A DNA stretch of 64,000 nt from Chloranthus sessilifolius (Eukaryota; Streptophyta; Magnoliopsida; Chloranthales; Chloranthaceae), in NCBI GenBank assembly GCA_021018995.1, contig CM037597.1:7019299-7083298 (forward strand), written 5' to 3'. Under the pieces are notes generated by a model. It had not been told where the DNA came from and did no database searches. It saw nothing but the letters and a program-made list of their open reading frames with translations. This document shows positions 33,711 to 45,020 of the stretch, one piece after another (the stretch's first letter is position 1; each line of letters opens with the position of its first letter). A program made the position numbers and the translations under genes.

Positions 33711-35385
33711 CCATTTATTTAAACAATTCACAAGTGCATGATATGATAAAAAATAAGTGATTATTTATGCTAGGTGCATGGGTGTATTATTTTTTCCATG
33801 TCCTACTTTTATCGATTCCATGACTTCCAAAAACTGTACCAATTCGATGATGCTATCTTCTCATTTATATGAAATTATTGATTTTACCGTCTTTACTGCT
33901 ATATAGGTGTTTTAGCCTGAAAATAATATCATAAAATCTCCAAAAACCATATTTACATGATTCTCAAAACATAGTATAACATGATTGAAGCTAGATATTC
34001 CATCAATATAATTTAAAATGATTTACTTGTTTGAGTTTTATAGTTCTATAAAATCATTGATTCTATAAACTTACAATTTTCCAACCTGTCAACTTTTTTA
34101 AAGTACCTTTCATTAATAAATAAAACCAAGTCTCAGAACATATCTGTGTTTGTTCCCTTCTACTGATGTCATTAAGCAGAGAACCAAATCCTGCGCAAAA
34201 CATAAAAGTTGAACTTCAATAACAAAGAAACAATGCATATCATTGTTTCTAACGATTGAAAATTTTATATCAATTATAAATTATGGAATCATTGATAAAT
34301 TCGTTAGACACATAATAGAAACTTTAGCATAACTAATTCATGTCATGTTTTGATACTCTCAAGAGTTGCCCCAATTAAGTGATACAATTGTGAAAAATAG
34401 TGTCACATCCAAAATCAGTGATTCATTCCCAATCTACGTTGGAACCAGTATGAGAATTTTTTGTGAAATTATATCAAAATTTTCCAAAATAGGGGTCAGA
34501 CAAAACTTTTGGCGACATATCGGTGATTTCACCGAAATGAACGAAGTTTCATTAATCTCAACCTTTTAGAATATTAAATAATTTTTAAAAATATATATTA
34601 TATATTTTTTTGGTACTCCCTGAAAATTTTTAGTATTTTTGCAAATATTTATCTGAAATGATCTAAAACAACCCCACAAAAATATTGCCGAAAATGAAAT
34701 TTATCATAGTTTTGATCTTAGGTAGTAAAATATTCAAATCATTTTGATTTCCACAAGAATAGTAACGAAGTCCATCTACATACTTTTTTGGAGTCTAAAA
34801 TGATTGGAAGAGATAGTTCAGGTATACGCACATTAAACATGATGAGACGTGTGAGATACATGTAGAATCCTTTCATTGTAAAAGTGGATCATCGTTGATA
34901 ATAAAGATAAGGCCTCAAACTCGGAGATTTATTAAATTTCTAAAGTTTCCAATCAAATTTATTTGAATTATTTATATATACATATAAACTCAAAAATAAG
35001 GATGAAAAATTAGAAATAAGATCGACGGTAGGAACTCTCATTTAGTACTTGGAATATGTCGTATAAAAGATTCGATGACAGAATTATTCCAGATAAGAAT
35101 TGATTTGCATCTTCCCTTTTTTAGATATTCATTATATTATAAAAAGGTCGGAAATTGAAGATTTGGTAGTTGCTTCTCAACAACTTTTCTCTTTTTTTGT
35201 CAGCTAGTATGCCATAAATCAATTGCATCACCTTGTCATGCTAAAGGTGTGATCTGCACCATGTAGAACATAGTGGGGACAGTGAAAGGTTTCAGGCGTG
35301 GGAAGCATTTTTTATCTTAAAATTCATTTGGCTGCCTTGACCTTTGCTGAAGAGACATGGCATGGCACGTACCTTACAGCTCACC
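33711..35385. other. AT-rich, possibly Helitron interior, no gene seen
   Basis: No gene or captured exon was recognised. Confidence 0.4.
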
Positions 35386-35387
35386 TG

Positions 35388-35553
35388 TGATGCTTATGTT
35401 AGCCTTCTAGGCGGCTCATTCATATATTACCATTTGGCTTTGAAAGGGCATATTTTCTCTTGACATACTAATGAAAAATGATATGTTGAATAAAAAATTC
35501 ATACAATTAACAGAAATAAGTTATCACCGATCTAAAAATGATCAAAATAATTA
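35388..35553. repeat. Direct repeat pair, left copy (about 165 bp)
   Basis: The text from TGCTTATGTTAGCC through TTCTCTTGACATACTA to CTAAAAATGATCAAAATAATT recurs at 36119-36284 with scattered differences, an offset of about 730. Confidence 0.8.
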
Positions 35554-36118
35554 TTAAAATAAAAAAATTTAACAAATATGGAGGTAATTGGTAGGCTATA
35601 TAATTGAAGGTTGATACTATCTTAAATAAATTTTTCAATAGATAGCTCACATGCAGATCCAATAAGCAACAATAAAAGTAAAAAAAAAAAATTAAAAATA
35701 ACTCAAATAAAAGTATCAACAAATAGCTAGTATGTAGATCCAATAACCAACAATCAAAATCAAATCTAATTGCCTTTTACAAATTTGATGAGACCCCAAA
35801 AACCTTCAACCGATCATCACAAAGATCACAATCAAACAGATTTTACAGATTAAAATATTTATTAACAAATAGCCTAATAATTTAAAGCTTGCCTTCAATG
35901 CCAATTGACCTTCAATCGATCGCTCCTACACAAATCGCTTTATCCAAACACAATCTCACCAAAATCAACTGCAAAATAAAGATTGAATGGTTTTTCACAT
36001 AAATTTCACAAACACAATAGACCAAAGAAATAAAAATTAATAATCTTTGAAAAATATTCAAGAGTGATAAGAGAAAGAGACAAACGGATTGAACTTTTAA
36101 ATACTATAGCTGAACTAT
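35554..36118. other. Spacer between direct repeats
   Basis: Contains a smaller duplicated phrase: GATAGCTCACATGCAGATCC at 35641 and a variant near 35724. No gene and no primer-binding site were seen. Confidence 0.5.
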
Positions 36119-36284
36119 GGTGCTTATGTAATATGCCTTTTAGGCGGGTCATTCATATCTAGCCATGTGACTGCGAAAAGCGTATTTTCTCTTGGCATAC
36201 TCGTGACAAAATGATACACTGAACAACAAATTCATACAATTAATATAAATAGCTTATCACTGATCTAAAAATGATAAAAATAAT
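36119..36284. repeat. Direct repeat pair, right copy
   Basis: Partner of 35388-35553. Could be the LTRs of a short element, but no TG...CA ends, primer site or target duplication were convincing. Confidence 0.75.
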
Positions 36285-36478
36285 TTTGAATGTAATATGT
36301 AGGTTTTATTTTTATTTTTTAACAAATTATACTATATAATCTAATTCTTCCTTTGTCTGTTTAAATGCAATCTTTTTTGTCTTCCCTTTCATTTGCTGCT
36401 CGCTCTTGTTGGTTGAGCCCCCTATGGGATTTTTGATAAAGAAAAAACTCCAAGATTTATTTGGTTAAAACCATTAAA

Positions 36479-36481
<3 letters not shown>

Positions 36482-36514
<33 letters not shown>

Positions 36515-36526
36515 GTAGCGAGAGAG

Positions 36527-36559
<33 letters not shown>
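36482..36559. repeat. (AT)n followed by (GA)n microsatellite
   Basis: A compound simple repeat: AT tract 36482-36508, then GAGAGAGCGAGAGA to 36559. Confidence 0.95.
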
Positions 36560-36564
<5 letters not shown>

Positions 36565-37060
36565 ATGCATCTAAGTTTCTTGTATAAAGAATACGAACTC
36601 AACATTTTCGAAGAATTATTGTTCTATTTTATGTTAATTGTGGATTTATCCCCACCTTGATCGTAAACCCGTTTATACTTAGTTTCTCATCTATCTAAAG
36701 GAGCTCAGTTCTCTTAGTTTCATATCTTACAAATGAAACTTATATATTTGCAACATCTTGTAAATCGGAAGCTCTAGATTTTATAGTTTGCAAACCTTCC
36801 ATTAAATAAGTGGGGCATCAGAGGCAACATCACTTATAAAGTACCATTTAACCACTGAATTCCATAAAAAAGCTGTATGTCATATATTACAGAGATCTTG
36901 AAAGTTGTGAAATTCAGATTTTGACAGGATTCAATACCCAAAAGGCACTTTAATAAGCTAAGGCGCCTCTTGTGAGTAAGTTTCTTAAATAGTATACTGA
37001 GTTTGCTACCAGTTGTGCTCTCATTTTGCTTCTTCTAAAGTTTTCTACATCCCTATAAAA
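36560..37060. other. Intergenic, no gene seen
   Basis: AT-rich; nothing recognised. Confidence 0.5.
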
Positions 37061-37460
37061 ATTACTCATTCTTCCATATTTGATTATTACATTCAATAGA
37101 TATTGAACTCTAAAATCTAAATTGCACTCCTACACAAACCCATTTCAATTCAATGCAAAGCCATCAAAACTTTCCAAAAAAAGAAGAACCCAGATAAAAA
37201 AAAGGAAGTCAAAAATAAATAAATCACATCTTTACTTAAGTCCTGCGAGCCATTGAGACCACTTGACTTCATATCTTACTCTAAATAACACTGTTATACA
37301 CAAACCCATTTCAATTCAAGAAGAACACATCATATAATTTCATCTAAACTTTCCAAAAAAATGAACCCATAGAAAAAAAAAAAAAAAAAAAAAAATGAAA
37401 TCTAAAATAAATAACTCCCAACTTCACTCATGTCATATTTGTTGTTCAGAAAACGTGAAA
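37061..37460. repeat. Left field of the ACACAAACCCATTTCAATTC repeat
   Basis: At least two degenerate units carry CACAAACCCATTTCAATTCAA, ACTTTCCAAAAAAA and ACCCA(G/T)A. The same unit family continues at 43838-44640 on the far side of LINE 2, so the LINE seems to have landed in, or replaced part of, this field. Confidence 0.7.
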
Positions 37461-38079
37461 ATAATACCAACATACAAATATCTCTTGAATCAGTGTTCGC
37501 AAATATATAAAAGGCTTAAAATGAAAACATGGAAATAAATGACCCTTCCAAATAGTTTGTCATCAAACTTGACAGAAGTGGATAGGTGAAACTTTTTATT
37601 TTTGATGGAAGGATGCGGGTTTTCGTAGTCGTCGCCAAGGTGTGATGCTCGAAGAAGAAACCCTACATCAGTCCTCAAAGATGAAACCATACCCTTATTT
37701 CTGATGTGATCATCTAAGGCCTGACGTGAACACAGGTCAACTTTTGACCTCATATTTGGCCGGAAATGGTTGGGTTTTGATCGGCTCTTCGACCCGGTCA
37801 TCTTTCCCTTCTACGTCATTAGCATTTGAGTTCTTCTTCATGGAGTTCTAAAAGTTTCCATTGTTGTCTTCTTCGTTGAGCTCGAGCTTCAAATCTAATA
37901 TCAGATCTTTAAAACTCCACAAAACACAGGGCTTGTGCATCGAAATCAGATGGGAAAGTGCTCCTACAGCCTTCGTTACTCAGAGTTTGCGATTTTACAA
38001 GATTCTCATGACTCGATGCCTCTACTTCTCAAATCTGGAAATCTGTGATTTATATTCTTTGAACAGCTGATCCCTGTGG
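37461..38079 (+). other. Flank or 5' leader region of LINE 2
   Basis: Composition becomes less A-rich from about 37600. It may include the LINE 5' end, but no target duplication was found. No coding region recognised. Confidence 0.4.
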
Positions 38080-38084
38080 AAGCT

Positions 38085-38350
38085 GCTGATTCCCAGAGGA
38101 GCAGTTTACCTTGATTCCCAGAGGATCAGTCTTACCTCTGATTCCTGGAGGAGCAGTTTTACCTCTGATCCCTAGAGGAGCTGTTTGACCTCTGATTCCC
38201 AGAGGAGCAGTTTACCTTGATTCCCAGAGGATCAGTCTTACCTCTGATTCCTGGAGGAGCAGTTTTACCTCTGATCCCTAGCGGAGCAGTTTAACCTCTG
38301 ATCCCCAGAGGAGCAGTTTTACCTCTGATTCCCCGAGGAGCAATTTTACC
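38085..38350. repeat. 27-bp hairpin-unit minisatellite upstream of LINE 2 ORF1
   Basis: About ten units of the type CCTCTGATTCCCAGAGG plus AGCAGTTTTA run head to tail, 26-27 bases each. CCTCTG and CAGAGG form a short hairpin inside most units. A block of four distinct variants (including the one with GGATCAGTCTTA) appears twice, giving a higher-order period of about 106 bases. Confidence 0.95.
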
Positions 38351-38496
38351 TACAACACTTCATTTGCTTGTGGAAGTTGGTCAGGGCATTCACCATTGAT
38401 TCACTGTTTGCAGCCGTAGGTTGTCTTCAACAGTGAGCTTCAACAGCAACCTTCTTTCTAGTTGTGATCAACCCAATTAAAGCCAAGGAGAAAAGG

Positions 38497-38796
38497 ATGG
38501 CAACGGGTGGTGCGTTGGTGGTGGTGCAGAATGGGGACTGGATGTGCAACGGCTGTGGCAACCTTAATTTTAGACGGAGGGTGGGTTGCCATGCTAGAGG
38601 GTGTGATGCTCACTGGAGCACGAGATTTACCATCAAGAACTGTTTGAATGTTAACACCAGCGCTGGAGGGAGGATGCGTGGTGACAAGCAGACGATTATC
38701 TCACCGCCTCAACGACGAGATCTTCGTAATGGATGGACATCGCGGGGAAACAGTTCAAGTGGGTTAATCAGTTTTATCAATCGCAGGCGGGTTTAG
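38497..38796 (+). pseudogene. RanBP2-like zinc-finger reading frame at the head of LINE 2 ORF1
   Basis: From the ATG at 38497 the peptide runs MATGGALVVVQNGDWMCNGC, continuing GNLNFRRRVGCHARGCD. This fits the RanBP2-type finger W-x-C-x2-C-x3-N-x6-C, except that the last pair of cysteines is spaced x4 instead of x2. Such fingers bind RNA or ubiquitin in host proteins. It is followed, after a frame change near 38740-38790, by ORF1 sequence, so it looks like the N-terminus of this LINE's ORF1. Alternatively it is a host exon at the insertion site. Confidence 0.65.
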
Positions 38797-41085
38797 CAGG
38801 TTTAACCGGAAGGCAGAGGAAGCAGAACCCCGCCGGAGATCAGAGGGGGGCTAGTGATTTTTCTGTGAAAAGGAAGGATCTAGGTTCGGAGGGGCTGCCA
38901 CCCAATAGGGCCCCAGCCAACAGCCCTTGGTGGGCCCAAGCAAGCCCCCGAATCATTCCCTTTGGTCGTTAACGGCAACATTTATGAGGATAATAAATTG
39001 CTCAACCACAAGAGGATGGTTGTTACTTTTCAATTCATCCACAAAGAGCTACAACGGGGGCGGTATTCTCATTAAAGAGTTCTTAATTCGGTTGCTCGAC
39101 AACCAATACAAAACAGGGATTACAGTGTCCAAGATATCTACAAATTGCTTTCTGCTGGTATTTGCCGAGGAGGCAGTTCCGGCGGTTGAGACTTTGCACA
39201 AGGTGGGGACGGTCTGGGGGGGGGGGGGGACTAAGGGTCGTTTCATTCGTTGGGAGGAAGATTTGTACAGGACCTCATTTCAAAATGGGGAAAGCAACTT
39301 CTGGATGCGCATTCATGGATTACCGCCTCACGCTTGGACCAATGAAGTCCTCAGCGGTATCGAAAGAAGGTGCTGGATTTTCTTCGGGACCGACCCTTAC
39401 ACCGCGACTGGGGTGGATATCCGGTTTACGAGGATATCGGTGCGTTGCGAGGACGCTAGCCAGATACCGCGGAGGGGAGATGTCCTCGTTAACGAGTGCT
39501 GCTATAGGTGTTGGATCGATCTAGAGTGGGGTAAAAGGATACTAGTGGCTAATAATCGCGAAGTACGAGCCGAAGGGATAAGACCCGATGATGTACAAGA
39601 TTCGGCGATCTGACGAGACGAAGTTCTCCGCAAGAACGGTCAGGTTAATGGGAAAGGGGAAAGACGACAGCCGACGGAGCTCCCATAACTCAATCGCTTG
39701 CGGATCGGGCTCCATTCCGATAGGTGTTTGGTTCCAATAGCATACGGATCCACCAGGGAGGCCCTCGGCCATCTCGAATCAATGTGGCATTATAGGATGG
39801 ATCAAACGGATCGGCTGGTCTTGGACCGTTGGAAGCAGGGTTTTTTCTGATGCTCACATGGCCAATGGAGGTCACCGTAGGATATATATAGCAAACTGAC
39901 AGAGGATCAAACGTTTCAGATGGCTCAAATGAAGTCGACAGCATTGATGGTTGAGGTTCCTGCGCAGAGGAATGGTTCGAAGGGACATGTCGAGGCCTCT
40001 TTGCTTCCCGAGGAGGGAGTATTTAAGGAGGGTGGTCGGTTTTCAACAAGTGGAGGGTTACTTGATAAAGGCGCAAGAAATTGCAACTCCGGCACGTGCC
40101 ATCTAAATGGGAAGGAGGCTGTAATAAAGAGGGATGGGGCAGCTTTAATTGCTCCAGATGGTTAGGTTGGTGAAACACGTGGGAGGGCGTCGCATATGGT
40201 TGATGGCGGTTTGGTAGGTGAGACATGTGGCAGGGATGATTGTGACTCGCTAGTTATTTCGATGGGGTCTGCGGACACGACGTCAACGAATGGTGGTCAA
40301 CGGAGGATTAGGAGGCAGACACCTGTAAAGGGCAATCTTCTCTCTCACATGGCATTCTTTCCGGAGGGACTACGTACCTGCCTGATGTGGCTTCGTGCTC
40401 TCGAGTGTGCGACACTGTCACCTCTAACGATGTTCGGGCTGCTGGGTCAGGCGTAGGTTTGTTGTCAGGGACCAAGGGTTGGCCTACTGGGTCGTGGCCC
40501 TTTATTGGCTCGCCTATGGCAGAGAATCCTTGCGGGCACTTTGCTAAAGTTTGGTTGTTTTCGCAGTCTGGGTCTAATGGGCCTAGGTTGCACCCGTGTT
40601 TTTCTAATATTTCTATGGGTCGTGTGTGCAGATGTAGCGGAACTTCATACGGGCCCGATTGTAAGCAATATCCCCCGGCGAATCTATCATCACTGGAGAA
40701 GGGGAGGAATGGTCCTGCTGACCATATATATATTGGCTTGGATTTTATTGAACAATTCTCATTGGATGGCGAGCCTACTGTGGCTTCCATGGTCGAAATA
40801 CAGTGGTCCGAAGGGGAAAGGTTGGCTAATCTCGGTGAAAGTTTAGCGGTGTCTTTCAATGGTTCGTGGCATGCCTTGGTCAAAGTATATCAGGATATTC
40901 TGGAAAAGGGCAAGATGCGACCGACGGTCGAGAGAATTAGCGGAGTTAAGGGTAGGGTCAGATCCAGAATCATATGGGGTCTATTTTACTCCCGACATAA
41001 GGGAGCCAGAAGATATAAGGGTAAAACCGTGCCGACTCTAGGACGTGGTTCCCCTTATGGGACTCCACAGGAATGGTGTTAGCGG
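38797..41085 (+). pseudogene. LINE 2 ORF1 remnant (DUF4283-like)
   Basis: The DUF4283-like core lies at about 39100-39613 with NCFLLVFAEEAVPAVETLHK, RWEEDLYRTSFQNGESNFWM and GLPPHAWTNEVLSGIERRC, ending with a hydrophobic stretch WIDLEWGKRILVANN. A G-run at 39216-39228 is a likely slippage site. The linker (39614-40750) has frame changes. ERLANLGESLAVSFNGSWHA (40820-40870) corresponds to the conserved ORF1 C-terminus seen in LINEs 1 and 3. Confidence 0.8.
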
Positions 41086-42871
41086 GTGGCTTTGGTGGGC
41101 TGGTCTTAATTCGGTTTCTTTATGATGTATCTCAGCTAGAATGTCAGGGGGTTGGGTGACAGGGACAAAAGGCTGTTGGTTAAGTCTTTCATTAGAGGGC
41201 AGCATTTTGAGGTGATTGGTTTCCAGGAGACCAAGTGAGAATTGGTGAACGAGTCGTTGGTTCACTTGATTATAGGCGAAACCTCATGGGAATGGTTGGC
41301 AATTGACGCGGTTGGTAGCAGGGGTGGAGTGATCCTTGCTTGGGATGCCACTGTTTTCAAATTGGTGGATTCTGAGATAGGTAGTCACGTGTTGTGGCAC
41401 TTCTTCATGATTACTAGACTAGTAGTCAATGGGTGGCCATTACCATCTATGGGCCAACTGTTAATAGCCTCAAGCGTGCGTTCTTCGAACTGAGTGCTAT
41501 GATTAATAGATGGGATTGTCCCGTCTGTGTGGGAGGAGATTTTAATGCCCTTTGTAATGCGGGGAAAAAATCATGGGGCAGATGGATCTCACGGTGAAAG
41601 ATCTCTTCATTGAATGTATTTCGCAAGGTGCCCTTTTTTATTTGAGTATGGCGGGGGCAGTTTACGTGGTCAAATGGTCAGGAGTCGCCAATTTTGTGCT
41701 GATTGGACAGATTCTTATGTGGGATGGATTTTCTCGATCTAATGGTAAACGCATCGGTTAAATTACGGCACACATCCATTTCGGATCATAAGCCAATTGT
41801 GCTTTGCTTTCCTGATTTCCCTTCATCGGGAATTGTTTCGGGTCGATTTCGGTTTGTGAACACATGGTTGTTGGATGAGGACTTCAAAGGCAGACTGGAA
41901 GAGTGGTGGAATCATAGCCATATTGCAAGGAGCTTTTATCCCCGGCAGACAACTTTTAGACATATCATTGTTACGACAGTGGAAACAATTGACTCGGTTA
42001 AAAAGCGGCAGGATAAGAGTTAGATTTTCAAGATCGACGTGGAAAAGGCATATGATAGGGTGCATTGGGATTTTATCGATTACATGTTTTTCAGAATGGA
42101 CTTTGGTGTAGTGTGGAGGAAGTGGATGAAGGGCTGCTATGCGTCGGTTAGGTTCTCGGCGTTGCTTAATGGGGCGCCTCACGGGTACTTCAGAAGTAAG
42201 AGAAGGCTCCGTCAGGGATGCCCGCTGTCACCAATGTTATTTAACTGCATCGGGGAGGCTCTTCATAGATTATTCTCAAGGGCGGAAGATATTAACCTCA
42301 TCACGAGTTTCACGGTGGCGGACAATGGTATGTCGATTTCCCACTTGCAAAACGCCTAGGTTACTATGGTTTTCTATAACGGAAGTCGGAGTGATACGGA
42401 TGTCAAGGCGATCACCGATATTTTGGTTCTCTTTGAAGGTGTCTGGCCAGAAGATCAATTTGCACAAATCCAGCCTAGTTGGCATTAACATCCCTAATGA
42501 GGAAACAAAGAGAGTGGCTGAGTTGGTGGGATGTAGGAAGGAAACTTTGCCGGTCTTATCTTGGAATACCGTTGGGTATCGGGATGTGTCGAGTGAGGAG
42601 CTAGGAGGGGTTGGTGCAGAGATTCCAGAAAAGGTTGGCTACATGGAAAAGCAAGATGCTTAACAATGGGGGGCGGCTCACGCTCATCAAATCTACTCTT
42701 ACTTCCATACTGGTTTTCATGATGTCGATCTTCAGGGCTCTAGTGAGCATTACGAAGATGTTAGAGAAGATTACTCGGGATTTTTTGGGGAATGGCAATG
42801 AGGACCGAAAGAAGTTTCATCACGTGAAGTGGACGGAGCACTGTGATCATAAGGACAACGGGGGTTTAAGT

Positions 42872-42879
42872 ATTCGAAG
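42872..42879. repeat. hAT MITE target duplication, left (ATTCGAAG)
   Basis: Exact match to 43386-43393. Confidence 0.9.
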
Positions 42880-43385
42880 CAATATTCTTAAAATCGCTGG
42901 GCGGGTTAGGGCAGTCGGGGGGATATTCGGGCGGAAATCGCTGGGCGGGGGCCCCAAGATCCGGGCGGAGTTATGTATATATGTGTGTGTGTATGTATAT
43001 ATATATGTGTGTGTGTGTGTATGTGTGTGTGTGCCACTTGCCAGAATAGGAGGAAGAAAAAAAAGAAAAGAAGAACAAAAAAAGAGTTGTGCTCATTGCT
43101 CAGTTGCCGAAAAAAAGAAGTGTTGTGGAAAATCATAAAAAACTAAGGAAGAAGAAGAACAACAGAGGAAGAAGAAAAAAACTAAGAAGAAAAAAAACCG
43201 AGGAAAAAGAAGAAAAACAGAGGAGATAAAAAATAAATAAATAAATTTGGGGACTGGGGCGGGTCGGGGCAGCCACCCGGGCGGTCGGGGCCGGCGCCCC
43301 AAATCCGGTCCGCCCCAAAGTCCGCCCAGGCCAAAATCGGAGCGCCCCGAGGCCCGAACCGCCCCGGGCGATTTTCAGAACAGTG
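42880..43385. mobile_element. Non-autonomous hAT MITE inserted in LINE 2
   Basis: The ends CAATATTCTTAAAATCGC and, read inward from the right, CACTGTTCTGAAAATCGC are inverted repeats, flanked by a perfect 8-bp duplication ATTCGAAG. Removing the element and one duplication restores continuous LINE text. Both arms are very GC-rich (GGGCGG, CGGGGC) while the core has a (TG)n tract at 42976-43030 and a long GAA-rich stretch. No transposase. Length is 506 bp. Confidence 0.93.
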
Positions 43386-43837
43386 ATTCGAAGTCTTCGA
43401 ATTCTCAACATAGCGCTCCTCGCAAAATGGTTGTGGAGGCTTGGCGAAGGTAGAGAAAGGGATAAGCTTTGGTGGCAGCTGGTTACAAACAAATATGGAG
43501 TGTCGGAGGAGCCATGGCACTACAGTTTTAGGTCCATTATTCAATCGGCTTGGTGGAAAGAGGTGAAATATTGCGCGAGTTTCATTCGAATGGTACTAGG
43601 TACAGTTGGGGTAATGGTCAGTGGATCCGGTTTTGTAAGGACATCTGGGTGGAGGATCAACCACTTCAAGTGAGGTTCCCTATGGTGTATATGCTCTCTG
43701 ACTTGAAGGATGCGGTGATTAGTTATTTCTCTCAGTCGGTGCGGGACTCTTGGGTTTAGAACATTACAACTCGTCGCGACCTCAAAGAATGGGAAGTCGT
43801 CGAATTCAGGAACCTCATGTGCCTTCTCAAGGGTGAG

Positions 43838-44640
43838 TCGTTGAGACCTCTCAACCTCGTCTCTGATCACGGAAAATCCTAGCAAAAAAGAAAGACAAAA
43901 TTAGTTTTGCTAACTTTATCTCTCTAAATTACCCTCATATACACAAGCCCATTTCAATTGAAGACTAAAGTACCATACAAACACATAAAAATTTTCCCAA
44001 AAAAGAAAGAAAAAGAACCCACATCAAAACAAAAACCGATAACTAAACAAATTGCAATTATCTAACTCTAAATTACCCTCATATACAGAAACCCATTTCA
44101 ACTAAAAATCAAAACACTAACAAATTCATCATAACTTCCCAAAAAGAGAAACCCAGATAAAAATAACGAAAGTGAAAATAAATAAATCACAGCATTACAT
44201 GAGTCTCACAAGCATATTTAAATCCAAATTACCCACCTATCACAATCCCCTTTCAATTCAAAACCAAAACAACATACAAATTCATCAAAAATTCCCAAAA
44301 AAAACCCAGTTGGGAAATCACAATCATCTAACTCTAAATTACCCTCCTATACACAAACCCAATTCAATTCTACAAACTATTCGAACTTTCCCAAAAAAAA
44401 AACCACCAAGATAAAAAGAGTCAAAAATAAAAAAATAAAAAAATAAAAAAAATAAAAAAAAATTCAGCTAAGTCTGGTGAGCCCTCTCAGCCTCGTCTCT
44501 AGTCACAAAAAACCCTAGCAAAAGAGAAAGAGAAAATTAGATTTGCTAACTTTATCTCTCTAAATTACCCTCATATACACAAACCCATTTCAACTAAAAA
44601 CCAAAAGAACTAACAAATTCATTATAAATAAATAAATAAA
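43838..44640. repeat. Right field of the ACACAAACCCATTTCAATTC repeat
   Basis: About five degenerate units spaced irregularly (roughly 110-230 bases) share TCTAAATTACCCTCATATAC, ACAAACCCATTTCAA, ACAAATTCATCA and TTCCCAAAAAAA. The phrase CCTCGTCTCT(G/A)(A/G)TCAC plus CCCTAGCAAAA begins units at 43855 and 44495. Function unknown. Confidence 0.75.
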
Positions 44641-45020
44641 CTCGGAAGAGGCTGTTCCAAAAACAAACCCATTCAGGAAATCTGCCCTGCTAATCCCTGA
44701 AACACTTGAAAAACAACTCTGAATCTCAATAACAACAAGACACAAAACAAAAACACCTCCTTTGGCTCTGAAAATCATTTTTCTTCCTCTTTTATAGTTT
44801 GAAAAACAAAAAAAAAAAAGAATATAGATTTCAGCAGAAGTAGAACCCACAAGTCTTAGATAGAGCTGATTCCTCTTTAAATGTTTATATAGCAGAGAGA
44901 GAAAATGTGAAATGGGTCGTTGGGGAAATGATGTTGATGGATTTGCTACTCCCACTTTCACACGTTTTCATGTTTCTTATATTTTCCAAATTTGTGCAAC
45001 CAAATTTTATATATATATAA
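44641..45020. other. Intergenic between repeat fields, no gene seen
   Basis: A minus-strand frame at 44590-44961 covers simple-sequence-rich DNA and has no recognisable motif. Confidence 0.5.

Larger units (their letters stand above)
38080..43835 (+). mobile_element. L1-type LINE 2, decayed, with an inserted hAT MITE
   Basis: In order: a 27-bp tandem array, a zinc-finger reading frame, a DUF4283 ORF1, an endonuclease, a partial reverse transcriptase, a 506-bp hAT MITE, and the start of the C-terminal region. Compared with LINE 1, the segment between WWN(D/H) of the region after the endonuclease and QGAFI(E/P)GRQLLD of the reverse transcriptase is missing (about 0.8 kb at 41925). The 3' end is cut at about 43835, where the A-rich field resumes without a poly-A. 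It is more GC-rich than its surroundings. Confidence 0.9.
41120..43835 (+). pseudogene. LINE 2 ORF2 remnant: endonuclease and partial reverse transcriptase
   Basis: The endonuclease starts at about 41121 as MMYLS*NVRGLGDRDKRLLV, with the usual Trp codon replaced by a stop. GFQETK (41217) and VGGDFNALCNAG (41530) follow. After the internal deletion, the reverse transcriptase resumes at QGAFIPGRQLLD (41928), with KIDVEKAYDRVHWDF (42030), RLRQGCPLSPMLFN (42208) and, at the catalytic site (42345), HLQNA*VTMVFY instead of an FADD box. MLNNGGRLTLIKSTLTSILV (42656) follows, then KDNGGLSIRS, interrupted by the MITE, and LRILNIALLAKWLWRLGEG on the other side (43393 onward). Confidence 0.88.

Noticed and set aside
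42906-43544. Several long frames in the GC-rich and GAA-rich MITE
   Set aside because: They come from biased composition inside a non-autonomous hAT MITE bounded by an 8-bp target duplication.
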